A DNA stretch of 64,000 nt from NIOZ-UU13 sp964653075 (GTDB taxonomy: Bacteria > Planctomycetota > Phycisphaerae > Sedimentisphaerales > Anaerobacaceae), in contig CAZZAX010000011.1 of the NCBI GenBank assembly GCA_964653075.1, forward strand, positions 5,687 through 69,686, read 5' to 3'. Positions 32,190 to 40,461 of this stretch are shown here, one piece after another. Numbering within the stretch: the stretch's first letter is position 1; every line of letters begins with the position of its first letter. Below the pieces are notes generated by a model. That model was not told the origin of the DNA, did no database searches, and saw only the letters and a list, made by a program, of their open reading frames with translations. A program made the translations under genes and the position numbers.

Positions 32190-35100
32190 ATGTGCAATAA
32201 ATTGATGTATATCGTATCTATTGTTTTGGTACTGTCTCTGGTTGGTGCCGCTTTGGCGGATGATTTTGTCTGGGACAACAGCAGCGGCGATTCTCTCTGG
32301 AGTAGTCCGGAAAACTGGGACCTCAACAAAGTCCCCGACACCGACGATGCAGTCTATATCAATTGGAGGAGTGACCCGACAGAGGTAATCATTGATGCGG
32401 AGACTGAGGCCCGGTTTAATAGTGTTACCGTAAGCAACGACTCTGTCGGTGGTCAGGATTATGTACACCTGCACATGACCGGCGGGATTTTATCGGCAGG
32501 CAATCTTATCAGGATAGGCAGGAATGCACTGGGGATGTTCACTATCGACGATGGTGATGTCACGTGCAGCGCTTTTCAGCTCGGGCGAAAAGACCCGAGC
32601 AAGGGCGTGGTAAATATCAATGGCGGTACGGTAACCGTATCAACGAATACGAGAGTTCCCCGGGGCGGCTCGGAGGGAAGTGAACTGCACCTTAACGGAG
32701 GAATTCTCTATACCAATGGCCTGGTGATGAATGACCCGGATGATCCGTTGTCCGGAACGAATGGAAGTATGGATATTGCCGGAGGCGTACTGGTATTAAC
32801 GGGTGAAGAGGATAAGACGGAACAGATAAGAGAGTATGTACAGAACGGCTGGATTACGGCCTACGGTGTCAACAGTGGTGAGCTTCTCGAAGACGGTCGT
32901 CTGGCGCTGGTGCAGATGGACTACAATGTAACCCATGCCGGTATGACTACAGTCTGGGCAGTTGCAGCAAACCCCGTACAGGCTCGTTCGCCGCAGCCAA
33001 AGGATGGGGCAATATTGGGTATAGCAGATGCGACCTCACTGAGATGGACGGCGGGAGAAACAGCAGCCCGGCACGATTTATACTTCGGGAACAGTTTCGA
33101 GGACGTAAATGCTGCTGACATTACAGATACGACAGGTATATATAGGGGCAGTCAGGATGTCAGCGGCTATATTTTTCCCGAAGCTCTCGAGTGGGGAGCC
33201 ACTTATTACTGGCGTGTCGATGAGATTGAGGCCGACAATACTTTGCACACAGGCCCGGTTTGGAGCTTTACGGTGGCAGACTATCTTCTCGTTGATGATT
33301 TTGAGGCCTACAACGAGCTTGATACCACTCACCCAAAGAACAACAGGATATTTTCTGCATGGATAGACGGATGGAATGACCAGGCGAATGGTTCTGTCGT
33401 TGGTTACGAGAATCCTCCTTTTACCGAGCAAACTATAGTTCACGGGGGCGGGCAGTCGATGCCGTATTTCTATAACAACGACGATGTAATCAGTTACTCC
33501 GAGACAACAATGACATTGATTTATCCGCGCAACTGGACCGAGCAGGATGTCGGAGTGTTGTCGCTGTGGTTCAGAGGCCACTCGCTATATGTCGGAGATT
33601 TTGCGGAGGCTCCGGCCGGCACGTACACGATGAGGGCCTCTGGGACGGATATCTGGAACACATCCGATGAGTTCCACTTCGCCTACAAGGAGCTGTCCGG
33701 CGCCGGTGCGATTATAGCCAAGGTTCAGAGCGTTGGGAATACGGACCCCTGGGCGAAAGCGGGAGTGATGATTCGTGATACACTTGAGGCGGATTCGAGG
33801 CATGCGATGATGGCCGTGACGCCCGGTAACGGAGTCTGGTTCGGCCGGCGTGAAACGGCGGGCGGCGGCGGCTTTAGCACAAAGCAAGAAGGGATTACCG
33901 CACCTCAGTGGGTGAAACTGGAGCGCACCATAGGCGGACTCGTCAGGGCGTATTATTCAGCGGATGGCAGCACCTGGACACAATTGGATATAGTGTCTGT
34001 AATGATGGATATGCCTGTGTACATCGGCTTAGCACTGACCAGTCATAATACCGATGCGACGTGCGAGGCTGTATTTTCCGACGTCAGCTTTCCGGATACT
34101 GATGTTGAGACACAGTGGACAGAGCTGGATGTGGGCATAATCGGCAACGAGCCGGAGCCGATGTATGTCACTTTGGCTAATAGCAACGGCATAAGTGCAA
34201 CTGTAGTGCACCCTGATGCCGAGGCGGCTCTCGTAGAAGACTGGACCGAATGGACTATAGACCTGAAGGACTTCAGTGATGCCGGCGTTAACCTGACCGA
34301 TGTCAACAGCATCTCTATTGGTTTGGGTGACAAGGCCGGCCCGCAGAATGGCGGCGCAGGTAAAATCTATTTTGACGATATCCGATTATATAGACCTGCT
34401 CCGGAGCCGGAGCCTGAAGAGATCGTAAATATTCAGTGGCTGGGACATTCGACGGTGAAGATTTGTGATGAGGATTGTGTTGTATATGTGGATCCGGAGA
34501 GAGTGAACGAATCGTTGCATGATGCGACACTGGTCTGTGTAACTCATACTCACGGCGACCATTACTCGCCTTCGGATATTGCCCGGGTTTCCAATTCCCA
34601 GACACAATTTATTGGGCCTCCTGATGTAGTTCAGCAATACGGCAGCGGGCAAGCGATCGCGCCTGGCCAGACAGTTGGATTCGACAATGTTAATATAACC
34701 GCTGTGCCTGCGTATAATACCAACAAATCGAACCATCCCAAATCGAGGAACTGGGTCGGGTACATAATTGAAATCGGCTCGAAGCGGATTTATGTCGCGG
34801 GTGATACGGACATTATCGATGAAATGAAAACGCTCGGAGATATTGACGTGGCGATACTGCCGGCGGGCGGCACATATACGATGAACGCGGTGGAGGCGGC
34901 GGAGGCGACGCAGTATATAAAACCCGAATTAGCCATACCATATCACTGGGGCCAAAGTGTCGGCAGCCTTAGTGATGCGCAGACCTTTGCCGAACTTGCT
35001 CGATGTGCTGTAAAGATTCTGGCGGTCGGAGAGACGATAAGCTCTGACAACTGGCCGGAATATTCTCCTCTTATAGCGCACTGGAAGCTTGATGAAACAG

Positions 35101-35705
35101 ATGGTGTTATAGCAAATGACGACGCTGGAGAAAACGACGGCACACTTTATGGTGAACCCTTCTGGCAGCCTGCCGGCGGCAAGGTAGATGGCTCGCTTCA
35201 GTTTGATGGGATTGATGACTATGTCAGCACAGGCTTTGTCTTGAATCCGGCCGAAGGGGTATTCAGCATTTTTGCCTGGATTAAAGGAGGCTCGCTCGGA
35301 CAGGTAATCATATCTCAGGCAGATGGCGGCAGAAAGGGTGATACCTGGATAGGCGCGGAGTTATCAGACGGCAAACTTATGACCGGTTTAGTTTCTCCAC
35401 CAGCCGGTCGGTCTGTTCCGCAGCCGTTAGTTTCGGAACTTATAATCATTGACGGCGACTGGCATCATATCGGTTTTGTCTGGGACGGCTCCTACAGGTC
35501 CCTCTTTGGGGATGGTATAGAAACAGCAAAGGATACCCAGCCATTAAACCCGATGAAAGCCGCTGATGGCGGCCTGTACATCGGTGCCGGAAAAAGTCTT
35601 GAAACCGGCACTTTTTTCTCAGGCTTGATTGACGATGTTCGGGTTTACAACCAGGCACTTAACGCTGAAGAAATCATGGCGCTGGCGGAACAGATAAGCC
35701 GGTAA
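32190..35705 (+). CDS. Exported multidomain protein with an embedded UlaG-like metallo-beta-lactamase-fold hydrolase and LamG domain
   Basis: A 1171-residue exported protein. The order is: signal (1-23); a beta-helix-like region with GGILSAGNLIRIG and NINGGTVTV repeats (about 30-245); one fibronectin-like repeat (265-362, YYWRVDE); a DDFEAY-to-YFDDIRLY domain (366-736) into which a DUF1349-like concanavalin domain (about 490-635) is inserted; a metallo-beta-lactamase fold (746-950) with HTHGDH at 786-791, GDTD (Asp872) and His919 (IPYHWG); and a C-terminal LamG domain (about 958-1160). All metal ligands are kept, so hydrolase activity is likely. UlaG-type enzymes open lactones or cleave phosphoesters in the cytoplasm, so an exported, glycan-anchored form is unusual. 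GAAGGAGG precedes the ATG. Confidence 0.85.
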   Translation: MCNKLMYIVSIVLVLSLVGAALADDFVWDNSSGDSLWSSPENWDLNKVPDTDDAVYINWRSDPTEVIIDAETEARFNSVTVSNDSVGGQDYVHLHMTGGILSAGNLIRIGRNALGMFTIDDGDVTCSAFQLGRKDPSKGVVNINGGTVTVSTNTRVPRGGSEGSELHLNGGILYTNGLVMNDPDDPLSGTNGSMDIAGGVLVLTGEEDKTEQIREYVQNGWITAYGVNSGELLEDGRLALVQMDYNVTHAGMTTVWAVAANPVQARSPQPKDGAILGIADATSLRWTAGETAARHDLYFGNSFEDVNAADITDTTGIYRGSQDVSGYIFPEALEWGATYYWRVDEIEADNTLHTGPVWSFTVADYLLVDDFEAYNELDTTHPKNNRIFSAWIDGWNDQANGSVVGYENPPFTEQTIVHGGGQSMPYFYNNDDVISYSETTMTLIYPRNWTEQDVGVLSLWFRGHSLYVGDFAEAPAGTYTMRASGTDIWNTSDEFHFAYKELSGAGAIIAKVQSVGNTDPWAKAGVMIRDTLEADSRHAMMAVTPGNGVWFGRRETAGGGGFSTKQEGITAPQWVKLERTIGGLVRAYYSADGSTWTQLDIVSVMMDMPVYIGLALTSHNTDATCEAVFSDVSFPDTDVETQWTELDVGIIGNEPEPMYVTLANSNGISATVVHPDAEAALVEDWTEWTIDLKDFSDAGVNLTDVNSISIGLGDKAGPQNGGAGKIYFDDIRLYRPAPEPEPEEIVNIQWLGHSTVKICDEDCVVYVDPERVNESLHDATLVCVTHTHGDHYSPSDIARVSNSQTQFIGPPDVVQQYGSGQAIAPGQTVGFDNVNITAVPAYNTNKSNHPKSRNWVGYIIEIGSKRIYVAGDTDIIDEMKTLGDIDVAILPAGGTYTMNAVEAAEATQYIKPELAIPYHWGQSVGSLSDAQTFAELARCAVKILAVGETISSDNWPEYSPLIAHWKLDETDGVIANDDAGENDGTLYGEPFWQPAGGKVDGSLQFDGIDDYVSTGFVLNPAEGVFSIFAWIKGGSLGQVIISQADGGRKGDTWIGAELSDGKLMTGLVSPPAGRSVPQPLVSELIIIDGDWHHIGFVWDGSYRSLFGDGIETAKDTQPLNPMKAADGGLYIGAGKSLETGTFFSGLIDDVRVYNQALNAEEIMALAEQISR

Positions 35706-35743
35706 AAAGATGTAAATTATAGCTTTTGACCGGCCCAAAAAAG

Positions 35744-35762
35744 CTTGAGGGTGCCGCTCAAG
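35744..35762 (+). terminator. Possible terminator after the modular protein genes
   Basis: CTTGAG and CTCAAG form a perfect six-pair stem with a seven-base loop, followed by a short T-containing stretch (ATCTTTTATTT). It lies 39 bases after the stop. The stem is short, so the call is weak. Confidence 0.4.
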
Positions 35763-35933
35763 ACATCTTTTATTTCCGCAAAGTTCAATAAAATAGCCCA
35801 ATAATTGGATTTTACTCTTTTTTTTATAAAAATTTCCCAAAAATGGCAATATTTCAGGCTCAATTTGCGTCTGTATATGTGAAAACCGGTGCCTGTGTGA
35901 ATAGAAACAGAGGCTAATTAGGGGAGCAGTAAA

Positions 35934-36086
35934 ATGCTGAAAACGGGTATCAAAGCGGCGCTTGTACTGATAGTAACTGAGAATGTTGCTGCTCTGCGGA
36001 TGTTTGTCAGAAATTTAACGAATTCAATTTTTAAATCCGCTCCTAAACGGCGAAATGTGAAGTGGCAAGACAAAAAGAGGTCGTAA
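35934..36086 (+). CDS. Possible small protein of 50 residues
   Basis: An open frame starting at an ATG with GGGGAG seven bases ahead. It begins MLKTGIKAALVLIVTENVAA and ends in a basic tail (KRRNVKWQDKKRS). The start resembles the signal peptide of the next gene (MLKKII...ENVIAQ), and the bases around both ATGs are also alike (GTAAAATG). It may be a decayed duplicate of that gene's 5' end or a genuine small peptide. No family is known to me. Confidence 0.4.
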   Translation: MLKTGIKAALVLIVTENVAALRMFVRNLTNSIFKSAPKRRNVKWQDKKRS

Positions 36087-36104
36087 CTCAGAAAGGGACG
36101 TAAA

Positions 36105-36881
36105 ATGTTGAAAAAGATAATTACATTAAGCATTGTAACAGTAATTTTGCTGATAGGAGTTGAAAACGTTATCGCTCAGGAAGGAACAGACGTTCCTGAG
36201 CAAAAGTCAAGACGCAGACAGGGCCAGGAAGGCCGACCAAGACAAAGGGGCCGGGCCCAACAGTTTAGCGGACAACAAGAAAAGGACAGTGAATCACAGG
36301 CCAAAAGAACTGAGATTGACAAGAAAATCGAGGCAATGAGAAAGAATCGTCAGCAGGCGTTGGCGCAGAAGGGCACACCCAGGGGCAGAGTAGGCCGCAG
36401 GCAGCAGCAAACTCGTCCAGGGCGTAATCAACCTATGCAGCAGATGTTTGGCGGAAGGGGACCAGGTTTTCAGGGTAGAGGTATGGGCGGATGGAACCGA
36501 GGTTATCAATGTGGAGGTTTATGCCCGTGCTGTCAAAGAGGTATGTGCCCATGGTATGAGGGTTTTTCAGGTAGAGGTATGGGCGGAAGGGGGCGAGGTT
36601 TCCGCGGCAGAGGTATGATGGGCAGAGGCGGCCAGGGCTTCCAAGGTAGAGGCATGGGCGCATGGAGCCCAGGCTTTCAGGGCAGAGGTATGGGCAGATG
36701 GGGTCAAGGTTTTCGCGGTAGAGGTATGGGCCGTCCGGGTCCGGATATGCCGTCACCGCAAGGGCCGCCCATGCAGGGTAGATGTATGATGGACAGGCGC
36801 GGCCCAGGTTTCCGGGGCAGAGGTATGGGCTGGGGTTTTCCGGGACCGAGAGGACCAGAGCCAGAGCCGGAGAATAATTAG
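36105..36881 (+). CDS. Exported Gly/Arg/Met-rich protein with seven GRGMG-type repeats
   Basis: A 258-residue protein with a signal peptide (about 1-24, ending VIAQ). Residues 30-108 are very basic and Gln-rich with a short predicted helix (TEIDKKIEAMRKNRQQAL). From residue 118 on, a unit of the form GFxGRGMGxW recurs seven times, interrupted at 136-148 by a compact cysteine cluster (CGGLCPCC then C148), which could bind metal or form disulfides. The C-terminus is acidic (PEPEPENN). No family is recognised. The composition suggests a structural, nucleic-acid- or polyanion-binding role outside the cytoplasm. GAAAGGGA precedes the ATG and a strong terminator follows. Confidence 0.75.
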   Translation: MLKKIITLSIVTVILLIGVENVIAQEGTDVPEQKSRRRQGQEGRPRQRGRAQQFSGQQEKDSESQAKRTEIDKKIEAMRKNRQQALAQKGTPRGRVGRRQQQTRPGRNQPMQQMFGGRGPGFQGRGMGGWNRGYQCGGLCPCCQRGMCPWYEGFSGRGMGGRGRGFRGRGMMGRGGQGFQGRGMGAWSPGFQGRGMGRWGQGFRGRGMGRPGPDMPSPQGPPMQGRCMMDRRGPGFRGRGMGWGFPGPRGPEPEPENN

Positions 36882-36917
36882 GCTATAATTTACATATAAC
36901 CACCCTCCTTAAAAGGG

Positions 36918-36956
36918 CTGGATGCGCTTTATTACCGGCGCATTCAGTCTTTTTTA
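36918..36956 (+). terminator. Rho-independent terminator of the GRGMG-repeat gene
   Basis: CTGGATGCGC at 36918-36927 pairs with GCGCATTCAG at 36938-36947 (one G-U pair) around a ten-base loop, and TCTTTTTTA follows directly. This is the clearest intrinsic terminator in the window. Confidence 0.85.
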
Positions 36957-36959
36957 TTA

Positions 36960-37384
36960 GGACAGGTAAAGAAGCACAGAGAGAACAAGAGACAGAAAAA
37001 GTTGACAAATTTCATGTTTTTTACAAACCTTTGGCTTCAAAGAGCTTGTGAAGTGGACATTTTTGCTGGATTGTCAGATAACGGGCAATTTTGTTATAGG
37101 TGGGTTGTACGTATCAACTCACTAACAGGTGGCCGTTTAGGGGTGCACTTGATGCGCGGCTAAGACATATATCAGACACGGGGATTATTTCATAAGCACA
37201 CAACCAATTTAATAACTATTAGGCCATAACATATAAATGACGATGGGCTGTGGTCACGGAAGTTTACAACTCTTCTTTCATTGCTTTATCCAATCCACAG
37301 AAACCTGCGGCTGAGCGGTTTGCGCAGTAAAACTGAGCGCCACCCACAAAGGGTGGCGCCAGATTTACAAGAATAGTAAACACT
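36960..37384. other. Intergenic region, no gene seen apart from a hairpin
   Basis: About 425 AT-rich bases between two convergent transcription units. The only structure found is the hairpin at 37337-37359. Minus-strand frames here are short and lack family resemblance. Confidence 0.5.
37337..37359 (-). terminator. Hairpin downstream of the M56 receptor gene
   Basis: GCGCCACCC (37337-37345) and GGGTGGCGC (37351-37359) form a perfect nine-pair stem with a five-base loop. On the minus strand it lies 25 bases after the stop of the receptor gene and is followed by TCAGTTTTA, a weak U-tract. Confidence 0.6.
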
Positions 37385-39148
37385 CTATTCCTGGAGCCTG
37401 GAGAGAATGGCTTCCAGTTTTGTGAGCATGAGTTCGAGTTTGGCGATCCTGCCGGGATTGTTGGTGCTGGCCAAGCGGTCTTTGATAGCAGCGATGCCGC
37501 CTTCGAGTTCCTGGAATTGCCTGCGACTACCGCGATCGTGCTTGCGGCGTGCTTCCAACTGCTCGGGAGCGCCGTGATCAAACATTCGTGCGGCAAGACT
37601 GGTCGGGTGTCCCTGTATCCTACGGAGTACAGACCAGATCTGGTCTAGTTCGCTTCGGTTCGGTTCGGAAGTCGAATTGGCCAGCAGCCACTCCTGGGCG
37701 TCGAGGGCAGCGTGGCAGAACTCCAGCGGCAGAACGTGCTCGGTGGCGGCACAGGCCCGGCGGTCCGCATAGGCGACCAGAGTAATGGCCCGGATGACGT
37801 CTTGGGCCTCGATGATGTCAAGGTTGCCGCTGTGATTGCGGTCCGCGTAGGGAAACTCATCCATGAAAGGCCCGGCGTTACGCATTGCCAGGGCGACCAG
37901 ATAAGTGTCTCTCTCCAGGTAAGAGAGAGCGCCGTCGCGGTTGAAGTCGGCCGCATTATGCTCGCGGACGAGATTGTATATCGCAGCGGCACGCTTTTGG
38001 ACGGATTTTTCGGTGGCGGATCCGGAGTGGTTGTAGCTAACTCGATCAGGCCCGGCCGCGACCCCAGTGAGGGTAAAACCGGCCCAAGCCAACAGTAAAG
38101 CAAATGTCAACAGACTCCATATATGACGACTTGATGTACAATGTTTTGAGTGTAGAATCATATCGATTCTCCTTTCGATTGTCTTAGGGTTAGTGGCCAT
38201 GCTGCAGGGAGCGTACGCAAACCGTGGCCGACGCATGGGCTGCACCACGCGGAGCAGACACCTTGCGTACTCTGGAGAGGTGAGTTTCCCATGACACAGG
38301 GCCCATTCATCACAGGCGCACTCACGTGCTGCGTCGAGACGACGGTTAATCCAGGCAACAACCGGCCAGAAGAAAAAGAGGGTTCCGGCGACCCATTCGA
38401 GATATCGCACGAACATATCGCCGCGCCGGAGATGGGCGATTTCGTGCACGATTATCGTCTCCAACTCGTCCGGCCGAACGAGTAGATGACGGGATATGAT
38501 GAGTAACGGACTGAAAAACCCCATTACAAACGGCGGGCATTCGTCACTAACCCTAATTGATGGGATCCGGTATACGCCGAGTCGTCGGCATACGTTGAGT
38601 ACGATGTTGCGTGTTTGCCCATCGACTCCAGGTAATGATTGACAGTGGGTAACGAGGGCATGATAACTACGAAGGCGGAAGGCCAACAAGCTGAGGACGC
38701 AGAGTAGATATGCCATACCGATGAGCGTGGTCCACTGCCATTGCGGTGAGGCGGTGTCTTTGATCTCAGGTGATTGCCTGGGCGTCGTCAGAACTGTTGC
38801 TGGCTTATTGTGGTTGAGTGTATCGACATCCACCGGGTAGAGTTTGGTTACATTAAAGGTAGTTGGATCAGTTGACGGAATGTTGTAAACCAACGATGAT
38901 TGGAATAGCTGCAGGTACACACTGCTCAGTGAGAATGTCCAGGACGGTCCGAAGGGCACGAGAAACTTAATCAACACGATCGACCAGAGACCAGTTTCCA
39001 GCATGGAACCAATCCGTAGTCTCATCAGTCGGATGAGGAGGTAGGTGAGGCAGGCAAATGTGGTTCCTAAGAACACGGATTGCCAGAGGCAAGACAATAT
39101 GACCGATGATATGACATTACTACAGCTTGCTACTTGAACTGCACCCAT
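37385..39148 (-). CDS. BlaR1-like M56 metallopeptidase receptor with two EF-hands
   Basis: A 587-residue membrane protein. Hydrophobic helices (about 12-40, 52-75, 140-160, 343-364) frame a cytoplasmic M56 zinc protease with VHEIAHLRRGD (HEIAH at 235-239) and the third ligand in AARECACDEWA (Glu276). In BlaR1 the part after the last helix is a penicillin sensor. Here it is about 220 residues with two perfect EF-hand loops, DFNRDGALSYLE (401-412) and DRNHSGNLDIIE (436-447), then a helical, charged tail probably forming a coiled coil. It is likely to cleave the BlaI-type repressor encoded just upstream after an outside signal, perhaps calcium. AAGGA precedes the start. Confidence 0.88.
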   Translation of the reverse strand: MGAVQVASCSNVISSVILSCLWQSVFLGTTFACLTYLLIRLMRLRIGSMLETGLWSIVLIKFLVPFGPSWTFSLSSVYLQLFQSSLVYNIPSTDPTTFNVTKLYPVDVDTLNHNKPATVLTTPRQSPEIKDTASPQWQWTTLIGMAYLLCVLSLLAFRLRSYHALVTHCQSLPGVDGQTRNIVLNVCRRLGVYRIPSIRVSDECPPFVMGFFSPLLIISRHLLVRPDELETIIVHEIAHLRRGDMFVRYLEWVAGTLFFFWPVVAWINRRLDAARECACDEWALCHGKLTSPEYARCLLRVVQPMRRPRFAYAPCSMATNPKTIERRIDMILHSKHCTSSRHIWSLLTFALLLAWAGFTLTGVAAGPDRVSYNHSGSATEKSVQKRAAAIYNLVREHNAADFNRDGALSYLERDTYLVALAMRNAGPFMDEFPYADRNHSGNLDIIEAQDVIRAITLVAYADRRACAATEHVLPLEFCHAALDAQEWLLANSTSEPNRSELDQIWSVLRRIQGHPTSLAARMFDHGAPEQLEARRKHDRGSRRQFQELEGGIAAIKDRLASTNNPGRIAKLELMLTKLEAILSRLQE

Positions 39149-39189
39149 GGTGTTTCCTTAATTGATTGGCCACATTCTATGGGATTGGG

Positions 39190-39582
39190 TTACTTATTTG
39201 TTTTCTCACGTTTTCTGATTTTGGCTTCGATGCGTCGGATATCCGCGGCCGAGAGGTCGGCTTCCTCGAAGAGGTGGAGCACAAGGTCCTCGGCATGACC
39301 GTCGAAGACGGTTTTGAGGAACTGAGTCACGCGCTGGCGAAGGACCTGATCGCGTCGCACAGCCGGTGTGTACACGAACGGCTGTCGCTCACAATCAACA
39401 TCGAGGGCCCCCTTCTCTGCAAGCTGCTTCATCATAGTCATAATGGTTGTATAGGCCGGGGGGTGACCTTCATCTTTCGGCAAAGCTTTGAGAGTCTGGC
39501 GTACGGTGCCTGATCCGAGTTGCCAGATGACTTTCATGATCCTCAACTCGGCGGCTGTGATATGTGGCATTCCTTTGCTCAT
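39190..39582 (-). CDS. BlaI/MecI/CopY-family transcriptional repressor
   Basis: A 130-residue winged-helix repressor. The DNA-binding part shows ITAAELRIMKVIWQLGSGTV, TLKALPKDEGHPPAYTTIMT and a wing with DVDCERQPFVYTP. The C-terminal helices (TQFLKTVFDGHAEDLVLHLF) form the dimer region that M56 proteases cut. It lies 41 bases ahead of the M56 receptor gene on the same strand, the standard sensor-repressor operon. GGAGA precedes the ATG at 39582. Paired direct repeats upstream are likely its operator, implying autoregulation. No beta-lactamase gene is nearby. Confidence 0.93.
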   Translation of the reverse strand: MSKGMPHITAAELRIMKVIWQLGSGTVRQTLKALPKDEGHPPAYTTIMTMMKQLAEKGALDVDCERQPFVYTPAVRRDQVLRQRVTQFLKTVFDGHAEDLVLHLFEEADLSAADIRRIEAKIRKREKTNK

Positions 39583-39612
39583 CGTGAAATCTCCACTACT
39601 ACTGTCATTGTT

Positions 39613-39656
39613 ACTAAGTATATCGTAAAGCTACTATATATATCGTAACTTGTCAA
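39613..39656 (-). promoter_or_regulatory. Putative operator/promoter of the BlaI-M56 operon
   Basis: ACTAAGTATATCGTAA (39613-39628) and ACTATATATATCGTAA (39633-39648) match at 14 of 16 positions at a spacing of exactly 20 bases, about two turns of the helix. TTGACA on the minus strand (39656-39651) is a perfect -35 box placed just upstream, so bound repressor would cover the promoter. The -10 box is not clear. The start codon is 30 bases further on. Confidence 0.55.
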
Positions 39657-39900
39657 GCAGCAAGATTAATTTTTTTTTATCTCATCCTGGAAATGGGGAG
39701 GCAGAATTGCATGAAAAAGGACTCATACTGTCAAAGAGATTCATAAAAGGTCTTCATGGTTCTGATGACAGTGCTCCAAGAAAACTTTTGGTTAGCAGCT
39801 TTTTTTAACAGATATACTATTTGAAATAGGTTATTGAATACTGGCGAACCGGAAAGAGAGTTTTCGTATATGCCTGAGATTACAAGTGTATAGTGCGTTT

Positions 39901-40461
39901 TTAGCGCCAATCGCCTGGGTAGGAGATAGATTCGGGTGGAATGCGAAAGTTCCTGCACAGTTCGTCCAGGAGTGTTTCTATTCTCTTTATCTGAGAGTCG
40001 GTCAGGGGCATGGTTTTGCCGTCGGCTATAATGCAGATGCGTATGGTTTGACTGGTGCCGTACCATGTAGGGCCCGGTATGAGCGGCCATTGTCTTTTCC
40101 ATTTTTCTGTTGCCTGTATTTGTCCGTCTTCGCCTCCGCTGCCGTTGCATAAACAGAAGTGGAAGTTAACGTCGTCAGGACTGGCCAAGCTGCTGCGTGA
40201 AGCCAGTTTTTCTATGTTACCTGATTTGGTGCCGCTGTAGTAAATCTCGATGCGGTTCCAGCGGTCCGGAGACTGGGCGGCCGTGGAGGAAATGGCTTTT
40301 TGCACAGGGTCGAGCCGGTAATATGTCCAAAGAGAAAAAGGACCGGCAGATGGCGGGTGATGACCCAGGGCCATAAGGATAATCGCCCCGATTGTCATCG
40401 AAGCCAGCAACATCGCCAAGACTTTTGTTACTCTTGTCTTGTTCGCCATAGTCTCATCCAT
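39901..40461 (-). CDS. Membrane-anchored PGRP/amidase-2-like protein lacking zinc ligands
   Basis: A 186-residue protein with one N-terminal membrane helix (about 13-32). The remainder resembles an N-acetylmuramoyl-L-alanine amidase/peptidoglycan-recognition fold: WNRIEIYYSGT, FHFCLCNGSGGEDGQIQ, WKRQW, TIRICIIADG, and TDSQIKRIETLLDELCRNF with RIPPESI. In active enzymes a His follows the first strand and another sits in the late HxD motif. Here they are Ser and Tyr (IYYSGT, ISYPGD). It should therefore bind peptidoglycan rather than cut it. The similarity is weak and read by eye. The ATG at 40449 is an alternative start. Confidence 0.55.
   Translation of the reverse strand: MDETMANKTRVTKVLAMLLASMTIGAIILMALGHHPPSAGPFSLWTYYRLDPVQKAISSTAAQSPDRWNRIEIYYSGTKSGNIEKLASRSSLASPDDVNFHFCLCNGSGGEDGQIQATEKWKRQWPLIPGPTWYGTSQTIRICIIADGKTMPLTDSQIKRIETLLDELCRNFRIPPESISYPGDWR

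Noticed and set aside
27566..35705. PEP-CTERM or dockerin sorting signal on the modular proteins
   Set aside because: The C-termini end in YKPAEPAQ or AEQISR without a hydrophobic helix or PEP motif, and no dockerin repeat is present in them.
37385..39582. Beta-lactam resistance operon
   Set aside because: The receptor lacks the penicillin-sensor domain and no beta-lactamase gene is adjacent. The metallo-beta-lactamase fold at 34.4-35.0 kb is a UlaG-like hydrolase on the opposite strand.
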